Source of the DNA: Pseudoips prasinana
Taxonomy: Eukaryota; Arthropoda; Insecta; Lepidoptera; Nolidae
Length of the DNA stretch: 64,000 bases
NCBI GenBank assembly: GCA_951640165.1
Contig: OX621265.1
Coordinates: 21,837,001-21,901,000, forward strand
Reading direction: 5' to 3'
This document shows positions 11,905-22,204 of the stretch, piece by piece. The first letter of the stretch is position 1; each line of letters opens with the position of its first letter. The position numbers were made by a program, and so were the translations under genes. The notes beneath the pieces are model-generated. The model made no database searches. It saw only the letters and a program-made list of their open reading frames with translations, and was not told the DNA's origin.

Positions 11905-12172
11905 CTAGCGGCCCGGTACGTGCTTCGCTACGTATAAGGCATAGTATTAAAAAAAATGATTATTAAGTTCATTTATTCAAACAAATAATATTTTAAATTC
12001 CTAAAAGATGTTGATGTTTACACTTTTTCAAGACTTTTTTAAAATTTTCTCTACATACAAACCTTCCCTGGACGTCCACGAATAATTCCAGACCACTAGT
12101 AGCCAAATGGGTAAAGGCGTTGTTGAGTTATAACATTTACAACGAAAAGTGGCATAGATTTTTATATATATA
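11905..12172 (-). mobile_element. Short Helitron-like element
   Basis: The left edge ACTAGCGGCCCGGTACGTGC is the reverse complement of a CTAG-type Helitron 3' end preceded by a short GC-rich hairpin. The right edge TTTTTATATATATAGATTT matches the AT-rich 5' start of similar insect elements. Related pieces are at 22928, 29872, 41855 and 60313. No Rep/helicase frame exists, so it is non-autonomous. Confidence 0.5.
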
Positions 12173-12279
12173 GATTTGTCTATTGATCTCATATTCCTAT
12201 TTTTTTATTTCTATCGTACCATATTGTATTTCGATCTACAATATCTGTACCTAATACAACTATCTAAATATCTCTGCAC

Positions 12280-12360
12280 CACCTTAAGGTTGACCGGGAG
12301 AAAATGCCTTAGGCATTAAGTCTGCCTCTGTACTTATATGTGCATAAAATTTAAATAAAT
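12280..12360 (+). mobile_element. LINE 3' tail fragment
   Basis: CTTAAGGTTGACCGGGAG, ATGCCTTAGGCATTAAGTC and the AATAAATA-type end form a widespread lepidopteran LINE 3' terminus. A minus-strand copy lies at 26890-26985. Confidence 0.55.
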
Positions 12361-12533
12361 AAGTGAAGTCCACTGCATAGCAGGAGATAGTGTCACTTTG
12401 GAGAACATATGTTTTAAAGCCAAAGACCTATGCCCTTTCACTTGCTTATGATAAGCATAAAATTTAAATAAATAACTGAAGTCCACTCCTGAATAGCAGG
12501 AGATAGTGTCACATTGGAGAACATAAGTTTTAA
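12343..12533. repeat. Imperfect direct duplication (two units)
   Basis: Units 12343-12440 and 12459-12533 share TAAATAAATAA.TGAAGTCCACT, GCAGGAGATAGTGTCAC and GGAGAACATA. The second unit is interrupted by the MITE insertion at 12534 and resumes at 17095 with AAAGCCAAAGAAGGGCAC. The intact first unit (GTTTTAAAGCCAAAGACC at 12411) therefore shows the pre-insertion state of the second. Confidence 0.75.
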
Positions 12534-13139
12534 GAGGCCTATTACAGTCCACTAGCGCCGCCAATCTAAAAAATGTCGTCCCCGTAGTTGGAAAACTAAA
12601 TAACTCTGATTTTGTAGTTCTGAGATAAACGCGATTTAGTGTTTTTTTTTTAGTTATTGTTCATTTGTAAGAAAATGTGGGACAATTTTGCTGTCGGCGA
12701 TTTTATATTTTGTGGACCTGATAACCTTTCACATTATGCTTTAACAAACTGAACTCTATCTTTACCTATAACTAAATAACAAATAAAAAATCAAGTTGTT
12801 TAATTTTGCCACAACTGTTTTTATAACATAACTGCAATTAGCTACTTATTTCGGCTATTTATTTAGTTTTCCTACAAGCTAAATACATGTGGTGGAGTCA
12901 AATTAGGTGAAATAAGTGCAGTTATTGAATTTATCATACTCGAAATATTTTTAAATGTAAAATTTAGTGGCTTTGTATGTTATTATTACTTTGATATTTT
13001 TTTACCTTTTGATGGGCACATATGAAATAAACGCTGTATTATGATATTAATAAAGTTATATTAAGGAATAAATAGAAAAGTTTATAAAAGGTGTATTGTT
13101 ATCAGATACTTATCATGCCACATCCTTAAAAAATATACA

Positions 13140-16050
13140 TTATCATCTTTATCATATCAGCCGAACTCCACAATTGCCGGTCTTGCGCTATTCGCACCCA
13201 GCGACCCGCACAAGATCATCGGCCCATCTTGTAGGGGGCCTGCCCACACTCTCTCCTCTTCCAGTTCGTGGTAACCTCTTGAGAACCTTTTTGCCCCAAC
13301 GGCCGTCGGGTCTATAAACTATGTGCCCGCCCACTGCCACTTCAGTTTTGCAATTCTTCGGGCTATGTCGATGATTTTGGTTCGCCTGCGGATTTTGACA
13401 CTTCTGATTCGATCCCGCAGGGAAACGTCAAGCATAGCCCTCTCCATTGCTCTTTGGGTGACCTTGAGCCTTCTAATAAGGCCCATAGTGAGCGACCACG
13501 TCTCTGTTCCGTAAGTCATCACTGGCAACACACACTGGTCGAAGACTTTCGACTTGAGAAACTGCGGTACTTTGGAAGAGAAAATGTTACGTAGCTTCCC
13601 GAACGCTGCCCATCCGAGTTGGATTCTACAATTGATCTCCTTTTCGAAGTTGGACCTACCTTGTTGGATGGTATGTCCTAGTCTCCAACCTTCAATTGAG
13701 TGGGTGCAATATGGACGTTTGACATGATTTTCGTCTTATCCATGTTCATTTATCAGACCCACTTGTTGAGAAACTCTGCTGAGGTCATCGAGCATTGTAC
13801 CGAGATCTTCCATGGTCTCAGCCATGACTGCTCATTGGCAAATCGATGGTGAGTGATGTAATCGCCATTGACATTGCTAAAGCCTTTCCAGTCCAGAAGC
13901 TTGAAGACATCTCCCAATGCAGTGGTGAACAGTTTCAGAAATATAACATCTCCCCGTCTCACGCCTCGCTGTAAGTGGATAGGTTTCGAATTGTAGTCCT
14001 GGTGTCGCACTGACATAGTGGCGTTTTCATACAAACACTTTAATACCTCGATATACCGGTAGTCGATTACCACCGTTGGAGAGACCTGAGCACGGCCCAG
14101 GTTTCGATAGAATCAAAGGCTTTCTCACACTCCACAGACGGTAAACACAGTGGCTTGTTATACTTTTCGGCCTTCTACACAACTTGCCCCAGCGTATCTA
14201 TGGTGCTAAAGCCTTTTCAGAAACCAGTTAGTTCGGGAGGCTGGAAGTCATCAAACCTGCGTGCGAGACGATTCGTAATGACCCTCGAAAGCAACTTGTA
14301 AACATGGCTCAGCAGTGTCGGCCTATAATTCTTCAATAGGGTTTTGTCACCCTTTTTGAAGAAGAGCACCATCACACTTCGTTGCCATGCTTGTGGAGTT
14401 GTTGTTAGTTTGACCATCTAGTATGACGGAGTTAAATAAGTTCTGATGGGCCCGTAGGATTGGTGTACCACCCGCCTTCAGAAGCTCTGCTGTAACTACA
14501 TCCTCACCAAGCGCCTTGTTGTTCTTATGTTGTCTGAGAGTCATTCTAATCTCGTACAGGCTGACTTCCAGGATGTCTTCGGTGTAATGACGGGTTAGTC
14601 GTGCTCTGGGATCCGAGGCACTTTAGAGCCTTTGTTCCGCTTGATGGTCTCTTTCATACTAATTGTATTAAATTGACGCGTGAGGCGAGTCAAAGATTTT
14701 GAGATCTGTCTTTTGAGCCACCGGTATCTGGTAGCATGATCTGAGGAGTTCAGAACCATTTGTCTTTCTTCCATAAGTTGCAGGGTAAAGTCAGAGATCT
14801 TTTTAGTTCTGTTTGTACAGCGGGCCTTGAAGAATTTAGACCCAGCCGTATGGGCAGCTTCTACAAGCTTGTCGTAGTATAAGTCCACTTGACTGCATGT
14901 GTGGCGTGGTGGCTGAGACAGTCGCCTCGCCGCTTCGTGTCGCGGGTTTTAATCCCGCGCCAGACAGCTATTTGTGTGACCCATAAATAGTTGTTCTGAG
15001 CCTGGATGTAATTTGTGTCCGTCTATTATGTTTTGTAAAGTACCTATAAGATTAGATTACCTAGTGCTAGGCATTCGAAACGGTTTTGCAATTAGAGCTA
15101 AAATGGTTCGGGGTTTTGGACGTGGATAGGTAAAGATCGGAGCGTAGACTGTATCAGTCGGGACCTCTGCAACTTGACATTAAGGTTCAATGAGCCTCTC
15201 ACCAGTCTGTGATCGCTGCCGGTTTTATCCGCATTGAACATCTGTCGTCTCATCGACAAGATAAAGTCTATCTAATTTTTGGTTTTACCATCGGGGTTCA
15301 CCCAGGTCCATTTGCGGTGATCCGACTTTCTGAATAAGGAATTCATCATTAAGAGTTCCTCCTTCTCCATGAAGTCGGCCAACATTTGGCCCCGGGGGTT
15401 CCGGTCTCCAGTTCCAAATTGCCCCACTCTCAGCCCATTACCGAATCGTTTGCCCAGCTTCGCGTCAAAGTCCACAAATGACCACAGTGAAAGGGTTTTA
15501 GAGCTATGTATGGCTCTTGATATATCCTCAACCTCACCGTCGGAGTTCGTCGAAGTCGGCGCGTATACCTGTATTACCTTCAACGAATACCGCTTGGTAA
15601 TTCTGAGAATAAGTTACGCCACCCTGGTCGACACCCTCTCGATTTTCACTACGTTGTCCCAAGTGTTTGTCCCAAGGTGACACCACCTTGGGACCGTAGG
15701 TCGCCGTTGGTTCTGGAAATAGAGCAGGTTCCCGGATTTTAGGATTATCGTGCCCTCCCCCTCTCTTCGGACTTGAGACAATCTTATGATATCCCAATGT
15801 AACCTGTTCAGCTCCTCCTCCAGTTTGATGATCTTCTCGTCGGTCCGCTGTATGCGAGTGTTATATGTTGCCAGGGCCAGAGGTTGTTAGTTTTGGTAAA
15901 ACGGCGTCTGCCGGGGGTTTTTAGCACCCCGGTTTCTATTTCCTTATTTTCTGTTTCTATTTCTGAATCTATTGTCTCAGCGAAATATAGTGTTCCATGA
16001 TTCTTTTTCAGGGTAACCCGGTGAGACTTGTTCAATAAGGGTTTCAATAA
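13140..16050 (-). pseudogene. RTE-clade LINE, full span but dead
   Basis: Reading the minus strand from 16050: an endonuclease start, then VIQVYAPTSTNSDGEVED, GRFGNGLRVGQ-type blocks and WVNPDGKTKNEIDF. A linker follows at 14888-14595 (QISKSLTRLTRQFN), then the RT. In the RT, KKGDKTLLKNYRP, LQRGVRRGD and a mutated active site FANE in place of FADD are visible. The C-terminus has TYGTETWSLT, RAMERAMLDVSLRDR and LKWQWAG, with CAT repeats at the 3' edge. Several frameshifts and a SINE at 14893-15090 interrupt it. It is 2.9 kb, close to a complete RTE element. Confidence 0.85.
14893..15090 (+). mobile_element. tRNA-derived SINE, family C, inside the RTE
   Basis: The head TGTGTGGCGTGGTGGCTGAG resembles a tRNA A-box and TCGCGGGTTTTAATCCCGCG is a mutated B-box arm. 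The body has ATTTGTGTGACCCATAAATA and GATGTAATTTGTGTCCGTCT. The copy at 63290-63510 has an intact B-box (GGGTTCGAGCCCC). RTE coding resumes on either side. Confidence 0.85.
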
Positions 16051-16059
16051 TTGCTCGAA

Positions 16060-16800
16060 TTGTTATAATATTACTTGTTTCATCTTCAGAATCTCTCGAC
16101 AAAATGGGGTTTATTCGTTCAAATCTCTTTACTCTTTTTTTCTTCTTATCCAATGAAATATTGATGTCTATTAAAGAACTAAGTTTCGTTTTTATTTACT
16201 TCTTCTGTGTCCGGAATCCATGTATATCCAGAATCAGCAAAAGATTCTTCATCTGTTGAAGGTGGCGTTGGTTTGATACCCGAAATGGGACTTGAACCTC
16301 TTATTTCCTTTGATGACAACTTAAGTTATTTAATTTTATTTGCCTAGCATCTTATAATTAATCTTCATCTTGTTGTAGAAGAATTAAATAACACCAAATA
16401 TTTATAAATTAGATACGTTATATCAGAATTCTGGATAGCAGAATTAAATAAATAGAGTTATTTAGTTTTCCTCGAACTAAGTTAGTTTTGTAAAAAAAAA
16501 ATTAAGTTGAGGAAAAATTCAACAACTCAAGTTATTTAACTTATTCGACATTCATCTTGTCATTGACCAGAGTTATTGATTTATTTACTGAGTTATTTAG
16601 TTTTCCTTTAAAAAAATTGTGTTTGTCTGAAGATATTTATTATTCCATCTGTCATGACCTGTCTGACAAAAATGGCTATATCTTTGGAACGGAATAAGAT
16701 ATGAAAATGCCTGTAAGGCTCAAATATGCGGCAGGTTTTAGGTGTTTTGAAAATAGGAAAAAGTCAAAATCGCCAAAATCGGACTTATTTAGTTTTCCAA
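16060..16800 (-). pseudogene. Coding-like relic of the inner TIR element
   Basis: On the minus strand 16262-16060 two overlapping frames read ESFADSGYTWIPDTEE and then LSSLIDINISLDKKKKRVKR, consistent with one old frame broken by a shift. The plus-strand copy at 53160-53640 keeps the matching DNA. No known domain is recognised. The remainder to 16800 is AT-rich, with GAACTAAGTTAGTTTT and TTATTTAGTTTTCC motifs, and is shared with the second copy at 52620-53150. Confidence 0.4.
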
Positions 16801-17137
16801 CTACGGGGACGATGTCATAACTCGTAAATAGAATCAAAAATACAAAATATTTTCTATTATTACTGTGGAACTATAGCTGTTTAGCTAAATCGTGCATTCA
16901 AAACATAAACGGCCGTTTTTGTTACAAATGCACGATTTAGCTAAACAGCTATATTTCAAGTGTTGACAATGTGTTATAAAATTACGTTATTGCCTTTTCT
17001 ACAGTAATAATAGACCACATTTTGTATTTTTGATTCTATTTACGAGTTATGACATTTTTTCGATGGGCGGCGCTAGTGGACTGTAAAAGGCCCCTTAAAG
17101 CCAAAGAAGGGCACAGGACCTTTCACTTGCTTAATAT

Positions 17138-17375
17138 CTAGGGACAATGTCACACAGATCATCCTAGCCCCAAACTAAGCAAAGCTTGTACTATGGGTAC
17201 CAGGCGATGATATACATACTTATATAGATAGATAAATTATATACATAGAAAACAGCCATGACTCAGAAACAAATATTCGTGCTCATCACACAAATATTTG
17301 CACTTACCGGGATTCGAACCCGGGACCACCAGCTTGTAGGCAGGAGCACTACCAACTAGACTATGGTGACCGTCA
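17138..17375 (-). mobile_element. SINE B, full length
   Basis: Complete reverse-oriented copy: tail GGACAATGTCACACAGATCA at the left, B-box complement GGGATTCGAACCCGGG, and head at 17345-17372. The tRNA-like arm is nearly perfect, so the copy is young. Confidence 0.9.
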
Positions 17376-17394
17376 AACTAACTGTTTAGTTAGT

Positions 17395-17675
17395 TAGTTG
17401 GGCGATAGCTTTCCGCACTTAGCCTCCTAATTGGGCCATTGTATCTGGTACTTGTTTGGCTACTCGAACCATTTTAGTTCTATCCACCAGTCCAGGAGAC
17501 CACGAAAGCCTGGCTTGAGGGCTTTCTGCAGTATCTTCGGATCATTCAGGAACTTTGCCTGTTGGTAAGCAACACTCTTGCAGTGTAGCAGTATGTGTGC
17601 TGGTGTTTCTTCATTTTCAATGCACCATCTGCACAGGGGGTTGACTGTGACGCCAATGTGGAAGAGGTGTGTGTA
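17395..17675 (-). mobile_element. LINE C-terminal RNase H/zinc-knuckle fragment
   Basis: The minus-strand frame includes THLFHIGVTVNPLCRWC, ETPAHILLHCKSVAYQ and GLLDWWIELKWFE, the end of an R1/TRAS-like LINE ORF2. It stops at 17460. The upstream (5') side is cut by the repeat at 17681. Confidence 0.7.
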
Positions 17676-17680
17676 AAAAA

Positions 17681-18256
17681 AAAACCGGCCAAGTGCGAGT
17701 CGGACTCGCACATGAAGGGTTCCTTAGCAGCAAGTATTTCAGTTGATTAAATGAAAGCAAATTGCTGTTTACGATTTATGACAAATTAAAAAAAAACTAC
17801 TTGCTAGATCTCATTCAAACCAATTTTCGTTGTTAGTTTGCAGGGTAATAATGGACATCAAATATTTTTTTTAGTTTTATCATTCTCTTATTTTAGAAGT
17901 TACAGGGGGGGGGGGGGGGGGGCACTCATTTTACTACTTTGGAAGTGTCTCTCGCGCAAACTATTCAGTTTAGAAAAAAATGATATTAGAAACCTCAATA
18001 TCATTTTTGAAGACCTATCCATAGACACCCACATTTATGGGTACGATGAAAAAAGATTTACCCCCCAAAATTATTGTTATTTTTCTATTTTCGTGTGAAA
18101 ATCTGAATGCGGTTCACCGAATACATCTACTTACCAAGTTACAACAATACAGCTCATATAGTTTCGGAAAAAGTGGCTGTGACATACGGACGGACAGACA
18201 GACATGACGAATCTATAAGGGTTCCGTTTTTTGGCATTTGGCTACGGAACCCTAAA
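17681..18256 (+). repeat. Lepidopteran interspersed repeat P, copy 1
   Basis: Begins AAAACCGGCCAAGTGCGAGT and ends TTGGCTACGGAACCCTAAAA, with a (GACA) run CGGACGGACAGACAGACATG near the end. AGGGTTCC near the start and GGAACCCT at the end are inverted. A 17-20 base G run lies at about 17906-17922. Copy 2 is at 25007-25735. The element type is not recognised. Confidence 0.8.
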
Positions 18257-18345
18257 AAAGAACTTTTTTATTGTTTTGTTATGATTTGTTTCCCCCTGCC
18301 ATCTCTTCAACTGCTGATTCTTGCTTCCTAATAACAAATAATGCC

Positions 18346-18715
18346 TTTTTTTTTTTTTTTTTTACATGGTGGAAATGCATTAAACTTACGCATACCCGCC
18401 GCTTGGGGAGGCGACGGGTTATGTGGGACTCGCCGGGCTAGTCCCGGGATACGCACTAAAACCACCATGGTAGCCAGCCTCACAATGCCTGTAGCGGGGG
18501 TCTGGGTACTCGTGAACGATCTCGCCAGTACCCCCGCTGTACACTGAGCGTCTGAGACTCTCCCTGGGGACGGGAGGGGCCAAACTGCCTCCTCCCCTCC
18601 CCATCACGCACAAGCGCGTTTAGGCAACCTGAGCTACAGCAGGTTACCTCTTCCCGGGACCGCTTATATAAGACGAGTGGAGTGCCCCTCCTCCAAACGC
18701 CAGCGGTCCCAGGGG
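18346..18715 (-). mobile_element. GC-rich retroposon with polyA and 13-bp target duplication
   Basis: AACAAATAATGCC occurs at 18333-18345 and again at 18716-18728, exactly flanking the insert. A T run at 18346-18363 is the polyA tail of a minus-strand retroposon. The body is GC-rich, including CCCGCCGCTTGGGGAGGCGA. It encodes no recognised RT, so it is a 5'-truncated LINE 3' end or an unclassified SINE. Confidence 0.85.
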
Positions 18716-18765
18716 AACAAATAATGCCTGTAATAACATACCATCTCCTCCATGGTGGGATCATG

Positions 18766-18910
18766 AGTCATCATCATCACCATATCAGCCGAAAGATGTC
18801 CACTGCTGGACAAAGGAGGCTGTAATAATAACAATGGTCTGTTTCAGTTTGTGGCTGAAGGCATTGCTGGCATGTTACATCTGCCACGCTCGGCTCCAGC
18901 ACTCGCAACA
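18766..18910 (-). mobile_element. RTE-type CAT-rich tail fragment
   Basis: ATCATCATCACCATATCAGCCG followed by GTCCACTGCTGGACAAAGG matches the end of the RTE copies at 13140 and (reversed) 19880-19915. Confidence 0.6.
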
Positions 18911-18936
18911 ACTCATGGTGAAATACTTAAGAGCTT

Positions 18937-19210
18937 TTTTTTTTTTCTAATCTTTATTTATTATACAGGATTTTCGTTCATGAAATGACGATGCCAATCC
19001 CATCGTACCTTATACTAAGCTAGCTCTAAAACTACACTATACAAAGCCAATAACTAACGAACTGAGTACATAGACGGGTCACTTAATTTTAAAGAAATAT
19101 AGCATTCTAGCTCGAACTGAGTACGGTTCAGCTAAAATGCTATGAAATACACCAACATCTCTTAAATTTATATTGAACCTTCTTATCATCTCATCGTGCT
19201 TAAGGGCTGA
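18937..19210 (-). mobile_element. Possible LINE 3' end
   Basis: A T run at 18937-18946 precedes sequence that on the minus strand reads RRFNINLRDVGVFHSILAEP before a stop. This looks like a LINE tail with polyA, but the clade is unclear. 19210-19317 has no feature. Confidence 0.35.
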
Positions 19211-19317
19211 AGAGATGCTTACCAAATACCTTAATGGGACTCAGGTGAGTACTCCAGCATTGATGCTACAATTAGTGTGTCAGTGTAATTCATATACACA
19301 CTATATACACATTTGAC

Positions 19318-19640
19318 TGCCTCGTTGGTCTAGTGGTAGCGTGTTCAACCGCAGTTAATGAGGTCCTGGGTTCAAATCCCGGGTCGGGCCAAAAAGTGAT
19401 TTAGGGATTTTTCCGTAAAAAGAAATTACTCAGTATTTGCCCGAAGTCTGGAAGTTGGTGGTATTGGTATTACACCCCCGTGCCTCGGAGAGCACGTTAA
19501 GCCGTCGGTCCTGTGCCTGACCTCTTTCCGCTCGTGTCCCTAGCCGTCCCATCGGATCATGAGAGTGATGGAATAGAAAGTGCCCCTGTGTTTGAGCACA
19601 CACTTGTGCACTATAATATGTCCTGCGCAATTGGCTCATA
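19318..19640 (+). mobile_element. SINE A, best-preserved copy
   Basis: Head GCCTCGTTGGTCTAGTGGTA and B-box GGGTTCAAATCCCGGG form a nearly intact tRNA-like module (19318-19392). The body then carries the family blocks to ATGTCCTGCGCAATTGGCT. The tail beyond this is absent. Confidence 0.9.
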
Positions 19641-19654
19641 CATTAATTTAACCA

Positions 19655-19915
19655 AAGTCATCGACATAGCCCGAAGAATTGCCTAGCTGAAGTGGCAGTG
19701 GGCGGCACATAGCTCGTAGAACCGACGGTCGCTGGGCCAGAAAGGTTCTCGAGTGACGACCACGAACCGGAAGACGCAGCGTGGGCAGGCCCCCTACAAG
19801 GTGGACCGATGATCTTGCGATGCGAACCGCGCAGGACCGGCAATTGCAGAGATCTTTGGGGGAGGCCTTTGTCCAGCTGTGGACGTCTTTCGGCTGATAT
19901 AATCACGATGATGAT
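19655..19915 (+). mobile_element. RTE LINE 3' end
   Basis: GACATAGCCCGAAGAATTGC, GTGGCAGTGGGCGGCACAT and CAGCGTGGGCAGGCCCCCTA encode and follow the terminal region of RTE ORF2. The end is GTGGACGTCTTTCGGCTGAT then ATGATGATGA. It is the same family as 13140-16050, in opposite orientation. Confidence 0.8.
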
Positions 19916-19942
19916 GAACTTAGTCTGGGGCTCTACCGGCTA

Positions 19943-19946
<4 letters not shown>

Positions 19947-19977
<31 letters not shown>

Positions 19978-21905
19978 TGCCTTAGTAAGCAGACGAGCTA
20001 GCGGCCCACCTGATGGTAAGTGGTAACCGCTGCTCATGGACATTCGCAGTGCCAGGGGGCACAGCAAACCGCTGCCTACCGTGATATTAGCACTCTTTTT
20101 AAACCTCGTTTGAAGAAGGACATGTCGTAGCGCTGGGGAAACACCGCAGCAGGTAATTCATTCCAGAGCCGGCACGTACGTGGGATGTATGAACGCTGAA
20201 AGCGAACCGTGCTTGACGAGATCGCTTCCAGGTGATACGGATGAACCTTACTGCGAGTGCGCGTGGTCCGATGATAAAAAGGGGACGTTGGCACCAGCTC
20301 AAACAGTTCCTCAGAGCATTCCCCGTGAAAGAGACGGTAGAACACGCAGAGAGAACCGAAGTCTCTCCGCTGCTCTAGCGACTCCAATCTGTCCGTAAGA
20401 TTGGAATCCCCAACGATTCTAATAGCACGCCTTTGGAGGGAGTTAAGTGGGTCGAGCTGGTATTTAGGGGCTCCTGCCCAGATATGTGAGCAATACTCCA
20501 TGTGCGGGCGGACTTGTGCTTTATATAGCGCAAGCCGCTGTCTTGGAGTGAAGTACCGCCTAGCTCTATTCAAGACGCCCAACTTCTTACTTGCCAGTTT
20601 GGCTTTGTCCTCCAAATGGCCCCTAAATTGGCAGGTGCTCGAAATTTCGATTCCGAGGATCCCAATACTCTCGGATACACGGAGATCAACCCCTTGGAAT
20701 CGGGGCGCTACGACAAATGGGTCCTTCTTAGCAGTGAACGCGCACACTTGTGTCTTATTGGGGTTAAACTGGACTAGGTTCTCTACACCCCATTCATAGG
20801 CCCGCCCGAGAGAACCCTCGACTTCAGACACAAGTTGCAACCGTTTCTCTTGTACCGAGCTGCGAGAGACATTCTGGTGGCCGCTATACTGCGCATCACC
20901 CGTGCTGTCATCCGCATAGCAATGCATGTTTTCTATAGATAACATGTCATTGATATGCAGAATGAATAGCGTAGGGGAGAGCACTGAGCCTTGTGGTACG
21001 CCAGCGTTAATGGTTTTGGTGTCGGAGCAAGAACCGTCTGCTACGACTTTAATGCTCCGACCGTCCAAAAAGCTGGTGATCCAACTGCAGAGTCCCTCGG
21101 GGATTCCATATGATGGTAGCTTCGATAGAAGAGCCTTATGCCAGACCCTATCGAATGCCTTGGCGATGTCAAGACTACAGGCTAGAGCCTCACCCTTGCT
21201 TTCCAAGGTTTGTGCCCAACGATGTGTAAAATACACTGAAAGATCACCAGCTGAACGACCGTGACGGAAGCCATACTGACGATCGCTTATCAGCTGGTGT
21301 TTCTCTAGGTATTGTAGGAGCTTAGAGTTGATGACTCTCTCCATGACCTTGGATAGCAAGGATGTTACCGCTATAGGCCTGTAGTTCGTAGGGTCCGACC
21401 GGTCACCCTTTTTGGGAATAGGGTGGACGTTGGCTACCTTCCACGAAGATGGAACCCTTTTAGCGCTGTAAGAGAGACGGTAAAGGCGCGTTAAAACCGG
21501 GGTCAACTCAGGGGCGCACGTCTTTAGCACCACTGAAGGGATGCCGTCCGGCCCGCTCGACTTATGGACGTCTAGGAGCTTAAGCTCCCGCCTAACCGCA
21601 CGTTGCGTTATGCGGATTTCGGGCAGAGAGCAATCACACCGTGCGATGGAAGGAGGTATGGCACCCGCATCGTCCAAAGTCGAGTTTGAGGCAAAAGTTT
21701 GGCAAAGAAGATCTGCCTTCTCCTTAGCACTATGGGCCAGACTGCCATCTTGCTTGTGCAGTGGTGGGAGATTGGACTGGCAGAAGTTGCGTTGAGCAGC
21801 TTTGGCGAGCGCCCAGAAAGCGCGACTCCCGGAGGGATACTTACCTAGTCGCTCGCCAACTCTGGCAACATGTTCTGCCTTGGCCTCGGCAACCGCCGAA
21901 AAAGT
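19947..21905 (-). mobile_element. LINE-beta, 5'-truncated, with polyA
   Basis: A pure T run at about 19947-19974 is the polyA tail. The 3' UTR includes CACCTGATGGTAAGTGGTAA, a mark shared with the LINE tails at 23260 and 32281. The coding frame stays open upstream of the first Met at 21677 to about 21905 (EHVARVGERLGKYPSGSR), where the MITE at 21906 interrupts it. The endonuclease half is missing. Confidence 0.85.
20076..21677 (-). CDS. LINE-beta reverse transcriptase fragment, 533 aa open frame
   Basis: This is the RT of a jockey-type non-LTR retrotransposon, which copies its RNA into DNA at a nicked target. Visible blocks, numbered from the first Met: KVANVHPIPKKGDRSDPTNY (80-99), SLDIAKAFD (168-176) with the first catalytic Asp, GVPQGSVLSP (226-235), and the active site YADD (254-257). 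The thumb and C-terminal tail end in LWNELPAAVFPQRYD and KRVLISR. The Met at 21677 is only an internal codon, because the frame continues upstream. No stop or frameshift breaks the 533 residues, so the copy is young, but without an endonuclease it cannot move alone. Confidence is high for RT identity and moderate for the clade. Confidence 0.9.
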   Translation of the reverse strand: MDDAGAIPPSIARCDCSLPEIRITQRAVRRELKLLDVHKSSGPDGIPSVVLKTCAPELTPVLTRLYRLSYSAKRVPSSWKVANVHPIPKKGDRSDPTNYRPIAVTSLLSKVMERVINSKLLQYLEKHQLISDRQYGFRHGRSAGDLSVYFTHRWAQTLESKGEALACSLDIAKAFDRVWHKALLSKLPSYGIPEGLCSWITSFLDGRSIKVVADGSCSDTKTINAGVPQGSVLSPTLFILHINDMLSIENMHCYADDSTGDAQYSGHQNVSRSSVQEKRLQLVSEVEGSLGRAYEWGVENLVQFNPNKTQVCAFTAKKDPFVVAPRFQGVDLRVSESIGILGIEISSTCQFRGHLEDKAKLASKKLGVLNRARRYFTPRQRLALYKAQVRPHMEYCSHIWAGAPKYQLDPLNSLQRRAIRIVGDSNLTDRLESLEQRRDFGSLCVFYRLFHGECSEELFELVPTSPFYHRTTRTRSKVHPYHLEAISSSTVRFQRSYIPRTCRLWNELPAAVFPQRYDMSFFKRGLKRVLISR

Positions 21906-22110
21906 CGCCGAACATCGATTTCTTAAATGACGTTCACATAATTAAAGGTTAAAAATGACTTAATCAATCGTTATATCGGCTTCCATGAGCAAATGTGACG
22001 TGATAAATGGTCTGGAATCGATTGTCAACGTCGAAGCCGATTTAACGTTCGATTAAGTAATTTTGAACCTTTATTTATTTGAACGCCATTTAAGAAATCG
22101 ATGTTCGGCG
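21906..22110. mobile_element. 205-bp foldback MITE
   Basis: Outer arms CGCCGAACATCGATTTCTTA (21906) and its complement ending ATCGATGTTCGGCG (22110) match with one difference over 30 bp. The pairing continues imperfectly through TTAAAGGTT.AAAATGACTTAATC to the TATCGGCTTC/GAAGCCGAT pair. It lies at the 5' break of LINE-beta. A target duplication was not resolved. Confidence 0.8.
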
Positions 22111-22204
22111 TCCTAGCCGTTAAAGCCCCAGGTCGTTATTGTACATTATTCTGTACTCAAACTCAAATAGATAATATGATCTGCATTTTAAGCCAAAGAG
22201 TTCC

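Larger units (their letters stand above)
12578..16811. mobile_element. 4.2-kb terminal-inverted-repeat element carrying an RTE LINE
   Basis: Left GTCCCCGTAGTTGGAAAACT and right AGTTTTCCAACTACGGGGAC are exact inverted repeats that extend further into AAATAA. They are flanked by ATGT (12573-12576 and 16812-16815), which reads as a 4-5 bp target duplication within the outer MITE. The interior is noncoding at 12600-13130, RTE LINE at 13140-16050, and partly coding-like at 16060-16260. A second, deleted and inverted copy lies at 52616-54400. The superfamily is not recognised. Confidence 0.7.
12534..17094. mobile_element. Palindromic MITE with TTAA target duplication, split by a larger element
   Basis: The ends GAGGCCTATTACAGTCCACT (left) and the reverse complement of TGGACTGTAAAAGGCCCC (right) are inverted, and TTAA flanks both (12530-12533 and 17095-17098). 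Without the inner element (12578-16811) the MITE would be about 320 bp and fold along nearly its whole length. Its right part, 16812-17055, pairs with itself through ATGTCATAACTCGTAAATAG and an inner arm GCTGTTTAGCTAAATCGTGC. TTAA duplication is typical of piggyBac-type transposition, so that superfamily is inferred. Confidence 0.75.

Noticed and set aside
15369..15680. Plus-strand 103-codon frame
   Set aside because: Antisense shadow of the RTE endonuclease on the minus strand.
19318..19392. Functional tRNA gene
   Set aside because: A and B boxes are present, but the module continues into the conserved SINE A body and recurs in several copies. The acceptor arm does not pair well.
20401..21264. 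Plus-strand frames of 112-132 codons
   Set aside because: Antisense shadows of the LINE-beta RT frame.
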